Source: Lentisphaerota bacterium
Lineage (GTDB): Bacteria > Verrucomicrobiota > Lentisphaeria > Victivallales > Victivallaceae
Assembly: GCA_015061745.1 (NCBI GenBank)
Contig: SUWB01000010.1
Span: 1 to 64,000, forward strand
Length of the DNA: 64,000 bases
Direction: 5' to 3'
The notes beneath the pieces are model-generated. The model ran no database searches. It was not told the origin of the DNA and worked only from the letters and a program-made list of their open reading frames with translations. This document shows, piece after piece, positions 19,226-27,878 of this stretch. A program made the position numbers and the translations under genes. Every line of letters begins with the position of its first letter. Within the stretch, counting starts at the first letter, position 1.

Positions 19226-20530
19226 TCAGCGCAGAAGTTCTCCTTCCAGATCTCCGCCGGAAAGGGCTTTGATTATCTTGACTTTAACTCTGTCGCCGGG
19301 AGAAGCTCTGAACTTCCTTTTCCAGGCGACATAAACATTCTGATCTATATCAGGAGCGTCCGCATCGCTTCTGCCGACAGCGTATTCTCCGTCCACATCA
19401 TCCAACATAATTTCCACAATCTTTCCCACCATCTTTGCATTGGCTCTGGCTGTACGCAGATGCTGACGGCGCATCAGTTCTTTTGCCCGGCACTCGGCAA
19501 CGGCAGGATCCACCTGATCCGCCATAAGAGCGGCAGGAGTTCCCGGTTCAGGGGAGAAAGCAAAGACACCCAACCGTTCAAAGCGGGCTTCGGCTGTAAA
19601 ATCCACCAGTGCCTGAAAATCCGCTTCCGTCTCGCCGGGGAATCCGGTGATAAAGGTGGTCCGCAGGGCGATTCCGGGAATAGCGGCACGCAGTTTTTTG
19701 ACCAGGTCTCTGATCCATTTTGAATCGGTATGACGGTTCATCCGTTCAAGCATTGCATCACTGATGTGCTGCAAGGGGATATCAAGAGCGGGAATAAACT
19801 TCTTTGCCTTGCTGAGCACTTCTATAAGTTCATCGGTATAATGCGCCGGATGTGTGTAAAGAATCCGGTATCTGAAAAATCCGGGCATATCTTCAAGAGC
19901 CCGGAGCAATCCGGCAAAAGTTTCGCCGTTTTCACCGAAAGCAGTGGTATCCTGAGCAATAAGGATCACTTCTCTGACGCCCACATCCACCAGCTGTCTT
20001 GCCTCAGCAATACAGGAAGCGATGGTTCTGGACTTTTTATCCCCTCTGAGAGAAGGAATGAGACAGTAAGCACAGCGGTTGTCGCATCCGTCGGCGATTT
20101 TCAGATAAGCGACGTGAGGCAGAGTCAACTGCAGCCGCAGGGGAACGCCCCCGGGACAGGGCAGAGGAATCACCTTGTCAAGTTCATTGGGAGCAGCCCA
20201 AATGTCCACTTCAGGAAATCTCTTTTTGAAGTTCTCAAGTTCCTGATGCGCAGCAAGGCAGCCTGTAACGACAAGTTTTCCGGCGGGATTATCCTTTTTC
20301 CACAAAGCTCCTTCTGCGATCGCCTCCTCAGCCTCGTTCCGGGCACTGGCCAGAAAGGCACAGGTATTGATAAGGTAGACTGTTGCACAGTCAGGATCAA
20401 AGGTCAAAGAGACCCCGGCATTGACAAATGCCCCTGTAAGCATTTCAGTATCAACAAGATTTTTCGGACACCCCAGAGAAACAGCATACAGCAGTTCTCT
20501 GGGAGAACCAGCGGTTTTTTTTGCCGTCAT
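19226..20530 (-). CDS. rimO: Ribosomal protein S12 methylthiotransferase RimO
   Basis: RimO is a radical-SAM enzyme that methylthiolates an Asp of ribosomal protein S12. The 434-residue product has the N-terminal MTTase domain (SLGCPKNLVDTE, with Cys in INTCAF and VTGCLA), the radical-SAM CxxxCxxC motif in DNRCAYCLIPS, which lies just after a Cys-Asp, and a C-terminal TRAM domain. The GCPKN variant separates RimO from MiaB. GGGGGAAA lies upstream of the start. First gene of the rimO-pgsA-nagA run. Confidence 0.96.
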   Translation of the reverse strand: MTAKKTAGSPRELLYAVSLGCPKNLVDTEMLTGAFVNAGVSLTFDPDCATVYLINTCAFLASARNEAEEAIAEGALWKKDNPAGKLVVTGCLAAHQELENFKKRFPEVDIWAAPNELDKVIPLPCPGGVPLRLQLTLPHVAYLKIADGCDNRCAYCLIPSLRGDKKSRTIASCIAEARQLVDVGVREVILIAQDTTAFGENGETFAGLLRALEDMPGFFRYRILYTHPAHYTDELIEVLSKAKKFIPALDIPLQHISDAMLERMNRHTDSKWIRDLVKKLRAAIPGIALRTTFITGFPGETEADFQALVDFTAEARFERLGVFAFSPEPGTPAALMADQVDPAVAECRAKELMRRQHLRTARANAKMVGKIVEIMLDDVDGEYAVGRSDADAPDIDQNVYVAWKRKFRASPGDRVKVKIIKALSGGDLEGELLR

Positions 20531-20571
20531 TGAGATTTCCCCCGGAAAACTTAAATAGTATCACAGTCTTA

Positions 20572-20600
20572 AATATATACTGCAAACGCAAGTTTTGCAA
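20572..20600 (-). promoter_or_regulatory. Promoter of the rimO operon
   Basis: Minus strand TTGCAA (20600-20595), a 17-base spacer and TATATT (20577-20572), about 40 bases upstream of the rimO start. Confidence 0.65.
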
Positions 20601-20632
20601 ATAGACAAAGCAGTTTTTTTTCATTTTCCCAC

Positions 20633-20660
20633 TTGATTTTTTGCATCACCGCTCTATTAT
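20633..20660 (+). promoter_or_regulatory. Promoter of the DJ-1/PfpI gene
   Basis: Plus strand TTGATT (20633-20638), a 16-base spacer and TATTAT (20655-20660). It fires away from rimO, giving a divergent arrangement, and leaves a leader of about 100 bases. Confidence 0.5.
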
Positions 20661-20767
20661 GAAATATGGTGACAGCAAAAAGAGGAGTATTTTTACAACA
20701 TCAGCACAAAGGCAGAAAAATTCAAAAAAGACATTTTTCACCCGCCGCCAAAAAGAGGAGAAAAACA

Positions 20768-21505
20768 ATGAAAAGAGTACTGATCGCCGTAACTTCCCAC
20801 GACCGTATGGGGTACACCGCAGAACAAACCGGGCTGAATCTGGAAGAATTCGCCTGTGCCTATCACCGTTTCACAGAATGCAGTTTCAGCGTCACCGTCG
20901 CTTCTCCTGAAGGCGGCGAAGTCCCCATTGATCCCCGGAGCGTTACACTCCGGGCCCTGGGAGTCGACAGTAAACGCTTTCTTGCGGGAGAAGATACCAT
21001 TCTGGACAACACCGAAAAACTTGCAGACATCGACCCTGATGACTTCTGTGCCCTGTTTTATCCCGGCGGTCACGGTTCTATGTGGGACCTGGCAACCGAC
21101 CACCGCAATGCCAGGATCGCCTCCTCGTTTTTTGAACGCGACAAACCCGTAGGTGCGGTCTGCCACGGCTGCGCCGCCTTGCTGAAAGCCCGGAAATATG
21201 ACGGCTATCCCGTCATTTACGGACGCAAACTGACAGCCATTTCCAATACGGAAGAAGCTGAGACCGGTTTTGACGGGATCGTTCCTTTTATGCTCGAAGA
21301 CAGACTGAAAGAACTGGGAGCAATTTTCAGTTCCGGAAACACCTGGCACCCCCATATCGTCAGGGACGGCAATCTGATCACAGGACAAAACCCCCGTTCT
21401 GCCGGAGGCGTGGCAGACTCCATCATCAGGGAGATACGCCGGAATAACGGCAGGATCCCCCTCTGCCGGGCCGTGGCGTGGCGGTATGTGATCAACTTTT
21501 TCTGA
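20768..21505 (+). CDS. DJ-1/PfpI family protein (HchA-like)
   Basis: A 245-residue class I glutamine-amidotransferase-fold protein. Visible are FYPGGHGSMWDLA, the nucleophile elbow AVCHGCAALL with the reactive Cys, and VTVASPEGGEVPIDP near residue 40, as in HchA/Hsp31-type proteins. Members act as glyoxalase III or deglycase-like enzymes, chaperones or peptidases, and the sequence alone does not choose among them. The ATG at 20768 follows GAGGAG; upstream in-frame codons are AT-rich leader. It is a single-gene unit before rpsB. Confidence 0.85.
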   Translation: MKRVLIAVTSHDRMGYTAEQTGLNLEEFACAYHRFTECSFSVTVASPEGGEVPIDPRSVTLRALGVDSKRFLAGEDTILDNTEKLADIDPDDFCALFYPGGHGSMWDLATDHRNARIASSFFERDKPVGAVCHGCAALLKARKYDGYPVIYGRKLTAISNTEEAETGFDGIVPFMLEDRLKELGAIFSSGNTWHPHIVRDGNLITGQNPRSAGGVADSIIREIRRNNGRIPLCRAVAWRYVINFF

Positions 21506-21534
21506 AGATAGTTGAAAAAACCTCCGCAAAGTGC

Positions 21535-21563
21535 TTGAAAAAAAGACATTTCCGGTGTATATT
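21535..21563 (+). promoter_or_regulatory. Promoter and long leader of rpsB-tsf
   Basis: TTGAAA (21535-21540), a 17-base spacer and TATATT (21558-21563). The transcript would have a leader of about 120 bases before rpsB, containing GGTGT and ACACC arms at its start. S2 operons are often autoregulated through their leader; whether this one is cannot be told here. Confidence 0.65.
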
Positions 21564-21688
21564 AAGAAAATTGAGGTGTCTCATCGGAGAGAACACCGAC
21601 AATATTAAACCAAAAGGCGACTTCATAACTCCGCAAAAACAGTTAAAACAAGCGGAAGTAAAGCGCCGGAAAAAAGGAAGTTGTAAAA

Positions 21689-22600
21689 ATGGCCAAGATC
21701 ACTATCAATGACCTGTTGGAAGCCGGTTGTCATTTCGGACACCAGACCCGCCGCTGGAACCCCCGGATGAAAGATTATGTGTACACTGTCAAGGGCGGAA
21801 TTTCCATCATCGACCTGACCAAAACAATGCGTCAGATCGCCGATGCCTGCAACTTCCTGCAGCGCACCGTTGCCGAAGGCGGCGAAGTTCTCTTTGTGGG
21901 AACCAAACCCCAGCTCCGCGAAACTATCAAAGAACTGGCTGAACGCACCGGTATGTACTCTGTTTCCGAACGCTGGCTCGGCGGTACCCTGACCAACAAC
22001 GTCACCATCCGCAAGAGCATCGCCAAGATGAACGAAATCGACGCCACCCTCAACAGCGACGCTGTCAACGGTATGAAGAAAAAAGAGGTTGCCAGTTTGA
22101 GCCACCGCGCTGAAAAACTCCACCGCGACCTGGACGGCATCGCCGAAATGAAAAAGCTTCCCAAAGTGATGGTCGTCGTCGACGTGAACAACGAAATGAA
22201 CGCTGTCCGTGAAGCTATCCGCCTGCACATTCCGATCGTCGCTATCGTCGATACCAACGGCGACCCCACCCTGGTGGATTACCCCGTTGCCGCCAACGAT
22301 GAAGCTGTGAAGTCCGTCGGTATCATCACCAACATCTTCGCTGATGCCATCAAAGTTGCCAAAGAAATCTACAACAAGCGCGCCGCCGAGGAACGCGAAG
22401 CTGCTGAAGTTGCCAAGCGTGTCGCCGAAGAACAGGCCGCCAACGAAGAACCTGCCAAGGAAGCAAAACCCCGCCGCACCCGCAAGGCTGCTCCTGCCGA
22501 CGGCGAAGCCAAACCCCGCCGCACCCGCAAGACTGCTCCTGCCAACGGCGAAACCGCTCCCAAAGCTCCCGCTGCTCCCAAAGCCGCTGACGCTGAATAA
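21689..22600 (+). CDS. rpsB: 30S ribosomal protein S2 with extended C-terminal tail
   Basis: S2 binds 16S rRNA on the 30S body and is needed for S1 attachment. Residues 1-225 match the family, including the opening ITINDLLEAGCHFGHQTRRW, then FVGTKPQLRE, RWLGGTLTN and PIVAIVDTNGDP. The 303-residue product is about 60 longer than E. coli S2. The excess is an Ala/Glu helix followed by a basic, low-complexity tail with a 15-residue unit (AKPRRTRKAAPADGE) present twice, the second with two changes. tsf follows 32 bases later, the usual pairing. Confidence 0.96.
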   Translation: MAKITINDLLEAGCHFGHQTRRWNPRMKDYVYTVKGGISIIDLTKTMRQIADACNFLQRTVAEGGEVLFVGTKPQLRETIKELAERTGMYSVSERWLGGTLTNNVTIRKSIAKMNEIDATLNSDAVNGMKKKEVASLSHRAEKLHRDLDGIAEMKKLPKVMVVVDVNNEMNAVREAIRLHIPIVAIVDTNGDPTLVDYPVAANDEAVKSVGIITNIFADAIKVAKEIYNKRAAEEREAAEVAKRVAEEQAANEEPAKEAKPRRTRKAAPADGEAKPRRTRKTAPANGETAPKAPAAPKAADAE

Positions 22601-22632
22601 TCAATCACCGAAATAATCCGAGGTAAAATATT

Positions 22633-23451
22633 ATGAATATCACTGCCAAGATGGTAGCCGATCTCCGCGAAAAAACCGGAGCCGGTATGATGGATTGCAA
22701 AAAGGCTCTCGTCGCCGCCAACGGCGATATGGAAGCCGCTATCGAAAATCTCCGCAAGAGCGGTATCGCCAAAGCTGAAAAGAAAAGCGGCCGTTCCACC
22801 AATCAGGGCAAAGTCTGGACCGCCATCTGCGACGGCTGCAACGCTGCTGCCATCGTTGAAGTTCTCTGCGAAACCGACTTCGCCGCCAAGACCGACCGTT
22901 TCGGCCAGCTGGTGACCGATGTGGCTGACTCTGCTCTCAAGACCGCCGGCGACGGCTGCGTTGCCGAAGCTGTCAACGAAGCTGCCAAAGCTGTTCTGAC
23001 CAACGCTATCGCCACCATCGGCGAAAATATGCAGATCCGCCGCGCTGTCCGTTTCCAGGGCAATGCCGACAGCACCTTTGCCGGTTATCACCATATGGAC
23101 GGACGCGTCAGCGTTCTCGTCGAATTTGAAGGTGCCGTTGACGAAGAACTCAAGAAGGCTGTCTGTATGCACATCGCCGCCTTCTCTCCCCGCTATGTCG
23201 CCAGCACCGATATCCCTGCTGAAGTCATCGCCAAGGAAAAAGAAATCGCCGCTGCCGCCGATCCCAAACTCGCCGGCAAACCCGCCGAAATGCTGGAAAA
23301 GATCCTCGCCGGTAAAATCAACCGCTTCTACTCTGAAGTCTGCCTGATGAACCAGCCCTGGGTTATGGACGACAAGACCACTCTGGCCAAAGTCGCTCCT
23401 ACCCTCAAGATCAAGCGTTTCGTCCGTTGGATGGTCGGTGAAGAACTCTGA
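22633..23451 (+). CDS. tsf: Elongation factor Ts
   Basis: EF-Ts recycles EF-Tu by exchanging GDP for GTP. The 272-residue product has the N-terminal UBA-like helix set (MVADLREKTGAGMMDCKKAL), the TDFxxK-type motif as CETDFAAKTDRF in the core, and the coiled-coil/C-terminal module ending in VGEEL. Length is close to E. coli Ts (283). AGG in CCGAGGTAAA lies before the start. Co-transcribed with rpsB and closed by a strong terminator. Confidence 0.96.
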   Translation: MNITAKMVADLREKTGAGMMDCKKALVAANGDMEAAIENLRKSGIAKAEKKSGRSTNQGKVWTAICDGCNAAAIVEVLCETDFAAKTDRFGQLVTDVADSALKTAGDGCVAEAVNEAAKAVLTNAIATIGENMQIRRAVRFQGNADSTFAGYHHMDGRVSVLVEFEGAVDEELKKAVCMHIAAFSPRYVASTDIPAEVIAKEKEIAAAADPKLAGKPAEMLEKILAGKINRFYSEVCLMNQPWVMDDKTTLAKVAPTLKIKRFVRWMVGEEL

Positions 23452-23474
23452 TTTTTCACACTTGACTTGATTTG

Positions 23475-23506
23475 AAAGCCCGGGGTAATTTTCCCGGGCT
23501 TTTTTT
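23475..23506 (+). terminator. Terminator of rpsB-tsf
   Basis: AAAGCCCGGG and CCCGGGCTTT form a perfect ten-pair stem with a short loop, followed by four more T, about 24 bases past the tsf stop. Confidence 0.93.
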
Positions 23507-23552
23507 GCATTCCTGCTTTGTTCCCTACACAAGATACAAGGAGATTGGGAAT

Positions 23553-24125
23553 ATGCTGAAAAATCTTGAAATCATTACTCCGGCTGCGCCGGAAGATTTC
23601 CAAAAGCTCTGGGAACTTAATTACAAGATCTTTGCAGACGAATTAAAGATGCGCCCAGCGTCCCCGGAGCACTATCTTGTTGACAAGTTTCACTGCAAAA
23701 ACATCTACCGCGCCGCATACGACAGAGAAAACAATCTCTTTGCCGGTATGATTTCCGCTCACTGGCAAGCACCCTACTCCGCAGCAGAACACTTCGGCGA
23801 TGCCCTCTGCACGCCGCCCCCGGCAGGCTTACTCGCAGAAATACGTCTCTTTGCCCTGCTTCCCCAATACCGGCATACAACAACAGCCTCCCAACTGGCA
23901 GTCCCCCTGCTTCAGGAACTTGAAGAGCAGGGAGTTTCCGAAGTCATTATTTCCGGCATTTCCAACCTGAAGCCCTTTTACGAACATATCGGATTCCGCA
24001 CAGCAGGCATTCCTGTCACTGCCGGAAACACCCTTCTTTATCCTATGCGGGGCTCACTGAAGCTCATTCTTGAACGTTGTTCAAAAGCCTTTGAACGTTA
24101 CCGTCCACTGCATCCGGAACAGTGA
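23553..24125 (+). CDS. GNAT-like N-acetyltransferase, unknown substrate
   Basis: A 190-residue protein with GNAT-like order. An acceptor-binding N-terminal part is followed by a beta strand AEIRLFALLPQYRHTTTASQLAVPLLQEL (acetyl-CoA loop region, in which the Q/RxxGxG/A motif is replaced by QYRHTTTA) and FYEHIGFRTAG, typical of the last GNAT strand. The weak pyrophosphate loop leaves room for an acyl-homoserine-lactone-synthase-like or inactive relative. The ATG at 23553 has AAGGAG upstream. No operon partner. Confidence 0.65.
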   Translation: MLKNLEIITPAAPEDFQKLWELNYKIFADELKMRPASPEHYLVDKFHCKNIYRAAYDRENNLFAGMISAHWQAPYSAAEHFGDALCTPPPAGLLAEIRLFALLPQYRHTTTASQLAVPLLQELEEQGVSEVIISGISNLKPFYEHIGFRTAGIPVTAGNTLLYPMRGSLKLILERCSKAFERYRPLHPEQ

Positions 24126-24165
24126 ACCCTTGAAAATATAGTATTTACTTTTATACTTCAAGCTC

Positions 24166-24194
24166 TTGTAAAAAACACAAAAGAGTGATATATT
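24166..24194 (+). promoter_or_regulatory. Promoter of the vor operon
   Basis: TTGTAA (24166-24171), a 17-base spacer and TATATT (24189-24194), about 75 bases upstream of the ferredoxin gene. Confidence 0.65.
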
Positions 24195-24267
24195 ATACAA
24201 AAAGGTTGTTCCCTTTGCAGGGAAACGTCCGCAAAAGCAATTCCCAATAACAGGAGAATAGAATAAA

Positions 24268-24495
24268 ATGGCTGCAAAAAAATTCCGCGTGCAGATCGCC
24301 TTTGATGAATGCAAAGGTTGCGGCAGATGCCTCAAGGCCTGTCCCAAAAAACTGCTCGCCGTCGGGAGCGCACTGAACAAACAGGGTTATCTCGCCATCA
24401 AGGCTGATGAGCCTGAACTTTGCATCGGTTGCGGTTCGTGCTTCTACCAGTGCCCGGAACCGGGTGCCATCACCATTGTGGAAATCACGGAGTAA
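24268..24495 (+). CDS. 2[4Fe-4S] ferredoxin subunit of a 2-oxoacid oxidoreductase
   Basis: A 75-residue protein with two cluster motifs, CKGCGRCLKACPK and CIGCGSCFYQCPEPG, each with the CxxCxxCxxxCP pattern. It opens the operon that encodes VorB and the fused beta/gamma subunit, with eight bases between it and vorB. It therefore corresponds to the delta (VorD/KorD-type) subunit that passes electrons from the thiamine site to ferredoxin. Confidence 0.92.
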   Translation: MAAKKFRVQIAFDECKGCGRCLKACPKKLLAVGSALNKQGYLAIKADEPELCIGCGSCFYQCPEPGAITIVEITE

Positions 24496-24502
24496 TATCA
24501 TT

Positions 24503-25570
24503 ATGGCTTACAGCAACTCATTGATGCTTAAAGGAAACGAAGCCGTCATCCACGGTGCTCTCATCGCCGGATGCGATTGCTATTTCGGTTATCCTATCAC
24601 CCCCGCCAGCGAAGTGGCTCACTCCGCGGCCAAACTTTTCCCGATGCTGAACCGGGTCTTTCTGCAGGCCGAATCTGAAATCGGTGCTATCAATATGGTT
24701 ATGGGTGCCGCTGCCGCCGGTAAACGCACTATGACTGCCAGCTCCGGTCTGGGTATCAGTTTGAAACAGGAAGGTGTCAGTTACATCGCTGCTCTCGAGC
24801 TTCCTGTGGTCATCGTCGACATCACCCGCGGCGGCCCCGGTCTCGGCAACATCGGTCCTGAACAGTCCGACTATTTCCAGGTGACCAAGGGCGGCGGACA
24901 CGGCAGCTACCGTTGTCTCGTGCTCACTCCCAACAGCGTTCAGGAAATGTGCGATTTCGCCCGGACCGCTTTTGACCTGGCTGAAAAATACCGTATGCCC
25001 TGTTACATTATGGCTGACGGTGTTATCGGACAGATGATGGAATCTGTAAAACTTCCCGAACCTGAAGACCGTCCCTATGATCCTGATTGGAAAATGGGCA
25101 AAGTCGTTGACGGCAAAGCCAATATCGCCACCTCTATCTATCTGGAACACAACGATCTGGAAGCTATCAACCACAAACTTCAGGCCAAATACGCCGAAGT
25201 TGTCGCCAATGAACAGCGTTCTGAAGAGCTTTACACCGATGATGCCGAACTGGTCATCGTCGCCTATGGCATCTGCTCCCGCGTGGCCGCCGGTGCCATT
25301 GAACAACTCCGTGCCGAAGGGTACAAAGTGGGTATGCTCCGTCCTCAGATGGTGTGGCCCTTCCCCTCTGATGCCCTGATGAAGATCGCCACCAACGGCA
25401 AGTGCAAAGGCTTCCTGAGCCTTGAACTCTCTGCCGGACAGATGATCGAAGATGTCCGCCTTGCCATTGAGTGTAAAAAGCCCGTCCACCTTTACAACCG
25501 TATGGGCGGCAATGTTCCCAGCTGCGACGAAGTCGTCGAGGCGGCGAAAAAAGTTCTGAAGGAGATTTGA
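24503..25570 (+). CDS. vorB: 3-methyl-2-oxobutanoate:ferredoxin oxidoreductase alpha subunit VorB
   Basis: A 355-residue pyrimidine-binding/alpha subunit. LMKGNEAVIHGALIAG-like opening (here LMLKGNEAVIHGALIAGC), FGYPITPASEV, QAESEIGAINMVMGAAAAG, SSGLGISLKQEGVSYIA and RGGPGLGNIGPEQSDYFQ match VorB-type enzymes closely. Such enzymes oxidise branched-chain or other 2-oxoacids to acyl-CoA and reduced ferredoxin, or run in reverse for amino-acid synthesis. 2-oxoglutarate as substrate (KorA) is the alternative. The ATG at 24503 was chosen because the longer frame overlaps the ferredoxin gene. Confidence 0.88.
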   Translation: MAYSNSLMLKGNEAVIHGALIAGCDCYFGYPITPASEVAHSAAKLFPMLNRVFLQAESEIGAINMVMGAAAAGKRTMTASSGLGISLKQEGVSYIAALELPVVIVDITRGGPGLGNIGPEQSDYFQVTKGGGHGSYRCLVLTPNSVQEMCDFARTAFDLAEKYRMPCYIMADGVIGQMMESVKLPEPEDRPYDPDWKMGKVVDGKANIATSIYLEHNDLEAINHKLQAKYAEVVANEQRSEELYTDDAELVIVAYGICSRVAAGAIEQLRAEGYKVGMLRPQMVWPFPSDALMKIATNGKCKGFLSLELSAGQMIEDVRLAIECKKPVHLYNRMGGNVPSCDEVVEAAKKVLKEI

Positions 25571-25574
25571 GCAA

Positions 25575-27047
25575 ATGAGCGAAAAAATAAAATTCGGCCG
25601 TTCCCCGGTGTTCTTTGATCCCTTTGAGCGTCGTCCGGGTCCCATTAAGAAAAATATGCACTACTGCCCCGGCTGCGGTCACGGCATTCTGCACAAACTG
25701 GTGGCTGAAGCCATTGACTACCACGGCATTCAGGGCAAAACGATGTTTATGGTCCCTGTGGGCTGTGCTGTTTTTGCCTACTACTATTTCAATGTGGGTG
25801 CTATTTCCGTTCCTCACGGCCGTGCTCCGGCGGTGGGTACCGGTGTTGCCCGTGCGGTGCCCGATTCCTACGTCATTTCCTATCAGGGTGACGGAGACCT
25901 GGCCGCTATCGGTTTCAACGAATTCCTCCAGGCTGCCAACCGCGGTGAGAAAATTTCCATTTTCTTTGTGAACAACTCCAACTACGGTATGACCGGCGGC
26001 CAGATGGCCCCTACCACACTGCCCGGACAGAAAACGGCTACCACGCCTTTCGGCAGAAACGTTCTCACCGACGGTTTCCCCGTGCACGTGGCTGAAATGG
26101 TCAACACCCTCACCGCTCCCATCTACATTGAGCGTGTGGCACTGACCTCTACCGCCCGGATTATGAATGCCAAAAAAGCGGTCTTTAAGGCTATCGAAAA
26201 CCTGAAAGAACGCAAAGGATTTTCTTTCGTTGAAGTTCTGGCTCCCTGCCCTGTCAACTTGAAAATGACTGCTGACCAGATCAACGACTTTATCGAAAAC
26301 CAGATGATCCCTGAATTTCCTCTGGGCTGCATCCGCGACCGTTCCGCTGAAACGGCTCCCGGAACCGTCCCTGCTGCACCTGCACACGATGTGGAAAGCG
26401 TCAAAAAAGTGCTTTTCCCGCCTGCCGTTGAAGGTGCCGGAAACGTTAAAGAAAACACCTCTGAGATCTTTAACCGTGAGCTGCGTATCAAGATGGCAGG
26501 TTTCGGCGGTCAGGGTATCCTGAGTCTGGGTATCACCCTTGCCAATATGGCCCGTCTGCGGAACTTCAACGTCAGCTGGATGCCCTCTTACGGTCCGGAG
26601 CAGCGGGGCGGTGCCGCCAGCTGTGCTGTGATCGTCAGCCGCAACCGGATCCCCTCTCCGATGATTTCAAAGGATTGCGATCTGCTTATCGCCACCACCC
26701 AGACCGCTCTTGACAAATATGTGGGCGAACTCAAAGATGACGGTATCCTCATCTATGACAACACCGCTGTGACTTTGCCTGAGCTGCCTGCGGCTATGAC
26801 CAAAGTGGGTGTGGATGCTGTGGGTATTGCCTCCAGAGATGTGGGCAGTCCCAAGTTCGTCAACTCTGTTCTGATCGGTGTGCTGTCTGTGGTTCTTGAG
26901 CAGAAAGGATTGCTCAACGCAGAAGACCAGGCCGACTTTGAACAGGCTTTCACCGCTGCTGTCCGTGAAAAATTCGGCAAAAAACCCGGTGCTGTTGAAT
27001 CCAACGCCCAGGCTTTCGCCGCCGGACGTCAGGGAGTTGCAAAATGA
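25575..27047 (+). CDS. Fused beta (TPP-binding) and gamma subunits of the 2-oxoacid oxidoreductase
   Basis: A 490-residue protein with two parts that are separate in many relatives. Residues about 1-270 are the thiamine-pyrophosphate subunit: YCPGCGHGILHKLV, GDGDLAAIGFNEFLQAANR and NNSNYGMTGGQMAPTT (TPP/Mg motif). Residues about 295-480 are the gamma domain: IKMAGFGGQGILSLGI, PSYGPEQRGGAASCAVIVS and CDLLIATTQTALDKYV. An acidic linker at about 270-295 joins them. It starts four bases after vorB, so the complex is made as ferredoxin, alpha and beta-gamma from one mRNA. Confidence 0.92.
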   Translation: MSEKIKFGRSPVFFDPFERRPGPIKKNMHYCPGCGHGILHKLVAEAIDYHGIQGKTMFMVPVGCAVFAYYYFNVGAISVPHGRAPAVGTGVARAVPDSYVISYQGDGDLAAIGFNEFLQAANRGEKISIFFVNNSNYGMTGGQMAPTTLPGQKTATTPFGRNVLTDGFPVHVAEMVNTLTAPIYIERVALTSTARIMNAKKAVFKAIENLKERKGFSFVEVLAPCPVNLKMTADQINDFIENQMIPEFPLGCIRDRSAETAPGTVPAAPAHDVESVKKVLFPPAVEGAGNVKENTSEIFNRELRIKMAGFGGQGILSLGITLANMARLRNFNVSWMPSYGPEQRGGAASCAVIVSRNRIPSPMISKDCDLLIATTQTALDKYVGELKDDGILIYDNTAVTLPELPAAMTKVGVDAVGIASRDVGSPKFVNSVLIGVLSVVLEQKGLLNAEDQADFEQAFTAAVREKFGKKPGAVESNAQAFAAGRQGVAK

Positions 27048-27769
27048 AATTCCTCTCTGTCATCACACTCTTTCTCTTTTGCGCCCTGAGCCTCTGGGGA
27101 GATGCCGTTATCGTCATTAAAGGAAAGGCCCGCCGCTCTTCCATTAAATTGACGGAACGTTCAGGCATTACCTGCCGGGTCAGACGGTACAATGATACCA
27201 CTGAAGTTTCTATCCGTGCCAGAAAGAAATTTCAGAGTGCAAAATTGACTTTCAAAGTAGTCGGTGATGACGAGTATTCTTTCACCCTCGGCGGCGGTTA
27301 TACCCGCAAAGAGGGTGACAGAAAAAATGAGTTTGAATGGATCGACTGTACACTTTTCAAAGTCAACGGTCAGGAAATGATCGGCCCCAAGGCCGGCAAA
27401 GAGGGCAAAAAGAGCGAAACGCTTTCCCGTCCCAAGCCGGTCAAAGGGGTTGTCAAAGCCAAAAAAGGCAGCACATTGACTCTTGAAGTGACAGTGCGTT
27501 CAACTCCCCGCAAAGAAGCCAAAAAACGCGATGTTGAATCCACTATGACCAAACGCCAGAAAGAACGTTTCAAACGCGAGGAAGCAAAAGATAAGGCAAG
27601 AGCTCAGGAACGTGAAAGAGAAGAAAAAGAGCGTAAAGCGATTTCAAATTCCAACCGTTCAGTGCTTGAAAAGCGTTACGGTGTTAAAGTCAAAGATAAA
27701 AAACAGGTTCCCCAAACTGAAACAGAGCAGCCCACTGCAGCTGCCGGTGAGGAGCCTGACAATCAGTAA
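27044..27769 (+). CDS. Secreted basic protein, unknown function
   Basis: A 241-residue product with a signal peptide (about residues 1-19, ending LWGDA). A beta-rich middle follows, and then a highly charged Lys/Glu/Arg helix (about 165-205) that may form a coiled coil, then an acidic tail. No recognised domain. The ATG overlaps the stop of the fused oxidoreductase gene by four bases, so it is co-expressed with the vor operon although it must act outside the cytoplasm. The link is positional only. Confidence 0.6.
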   Translation: MKFLSVITLFLFCALSLWGDAVIVIKGKARRSSIKLTERSGITCRVRRYNDTTEVSIRARKKFQSAKLTFKVVGDDEYSFTLGGGYTRKEGDRKNEFEWIDCTLFKVNGQEMIGPKAGKEGKKSETLSRPKPVKGVVKAKKGSTLTLEVTVRSTPRKEAKKRDVESTMTKRQKERFKREEAKDKARAQEREREEKERKAISNSNRSVLEKRYGVKVKDKKQVPQTETEQPTAAAGEEPDNQ

Positions 27770-27783
27770 AATGCTTCTCTTGA

Positions 27784-27815
27784 GGAGTGCAAGCAATTTC
27801 TCTTGCACTCCTTTT
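27784..27815 (+). terminator. Terminator of the vor operon
   Basis: GGAGTGCAAG and CTTGCACTCC form a perfect ten-pair stem with an eight-base loop, followed by TTTT. Confidence 0.85.
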
Positions 27816-27878
27816 GAGTTTACTTTAAGAAACAAATTTTCCCATATAAAAACAAAAAAATCCCAAAGGTATAAGAGA

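Noticed and set aside
23460-23475. TTGACT-like word after tsf as a promoter of the GNAT gene
   Set aside because: It lies within the tsf terminator region and has no TATATT-like box at the right distance.
24503-27047. Assigning the operon to 2-oxoglutarate oxidoreductase (KorAB)
   Set aside because: The alpha-subunit signatures are of the VorB kind; substrate remains open, so only vorB was named.
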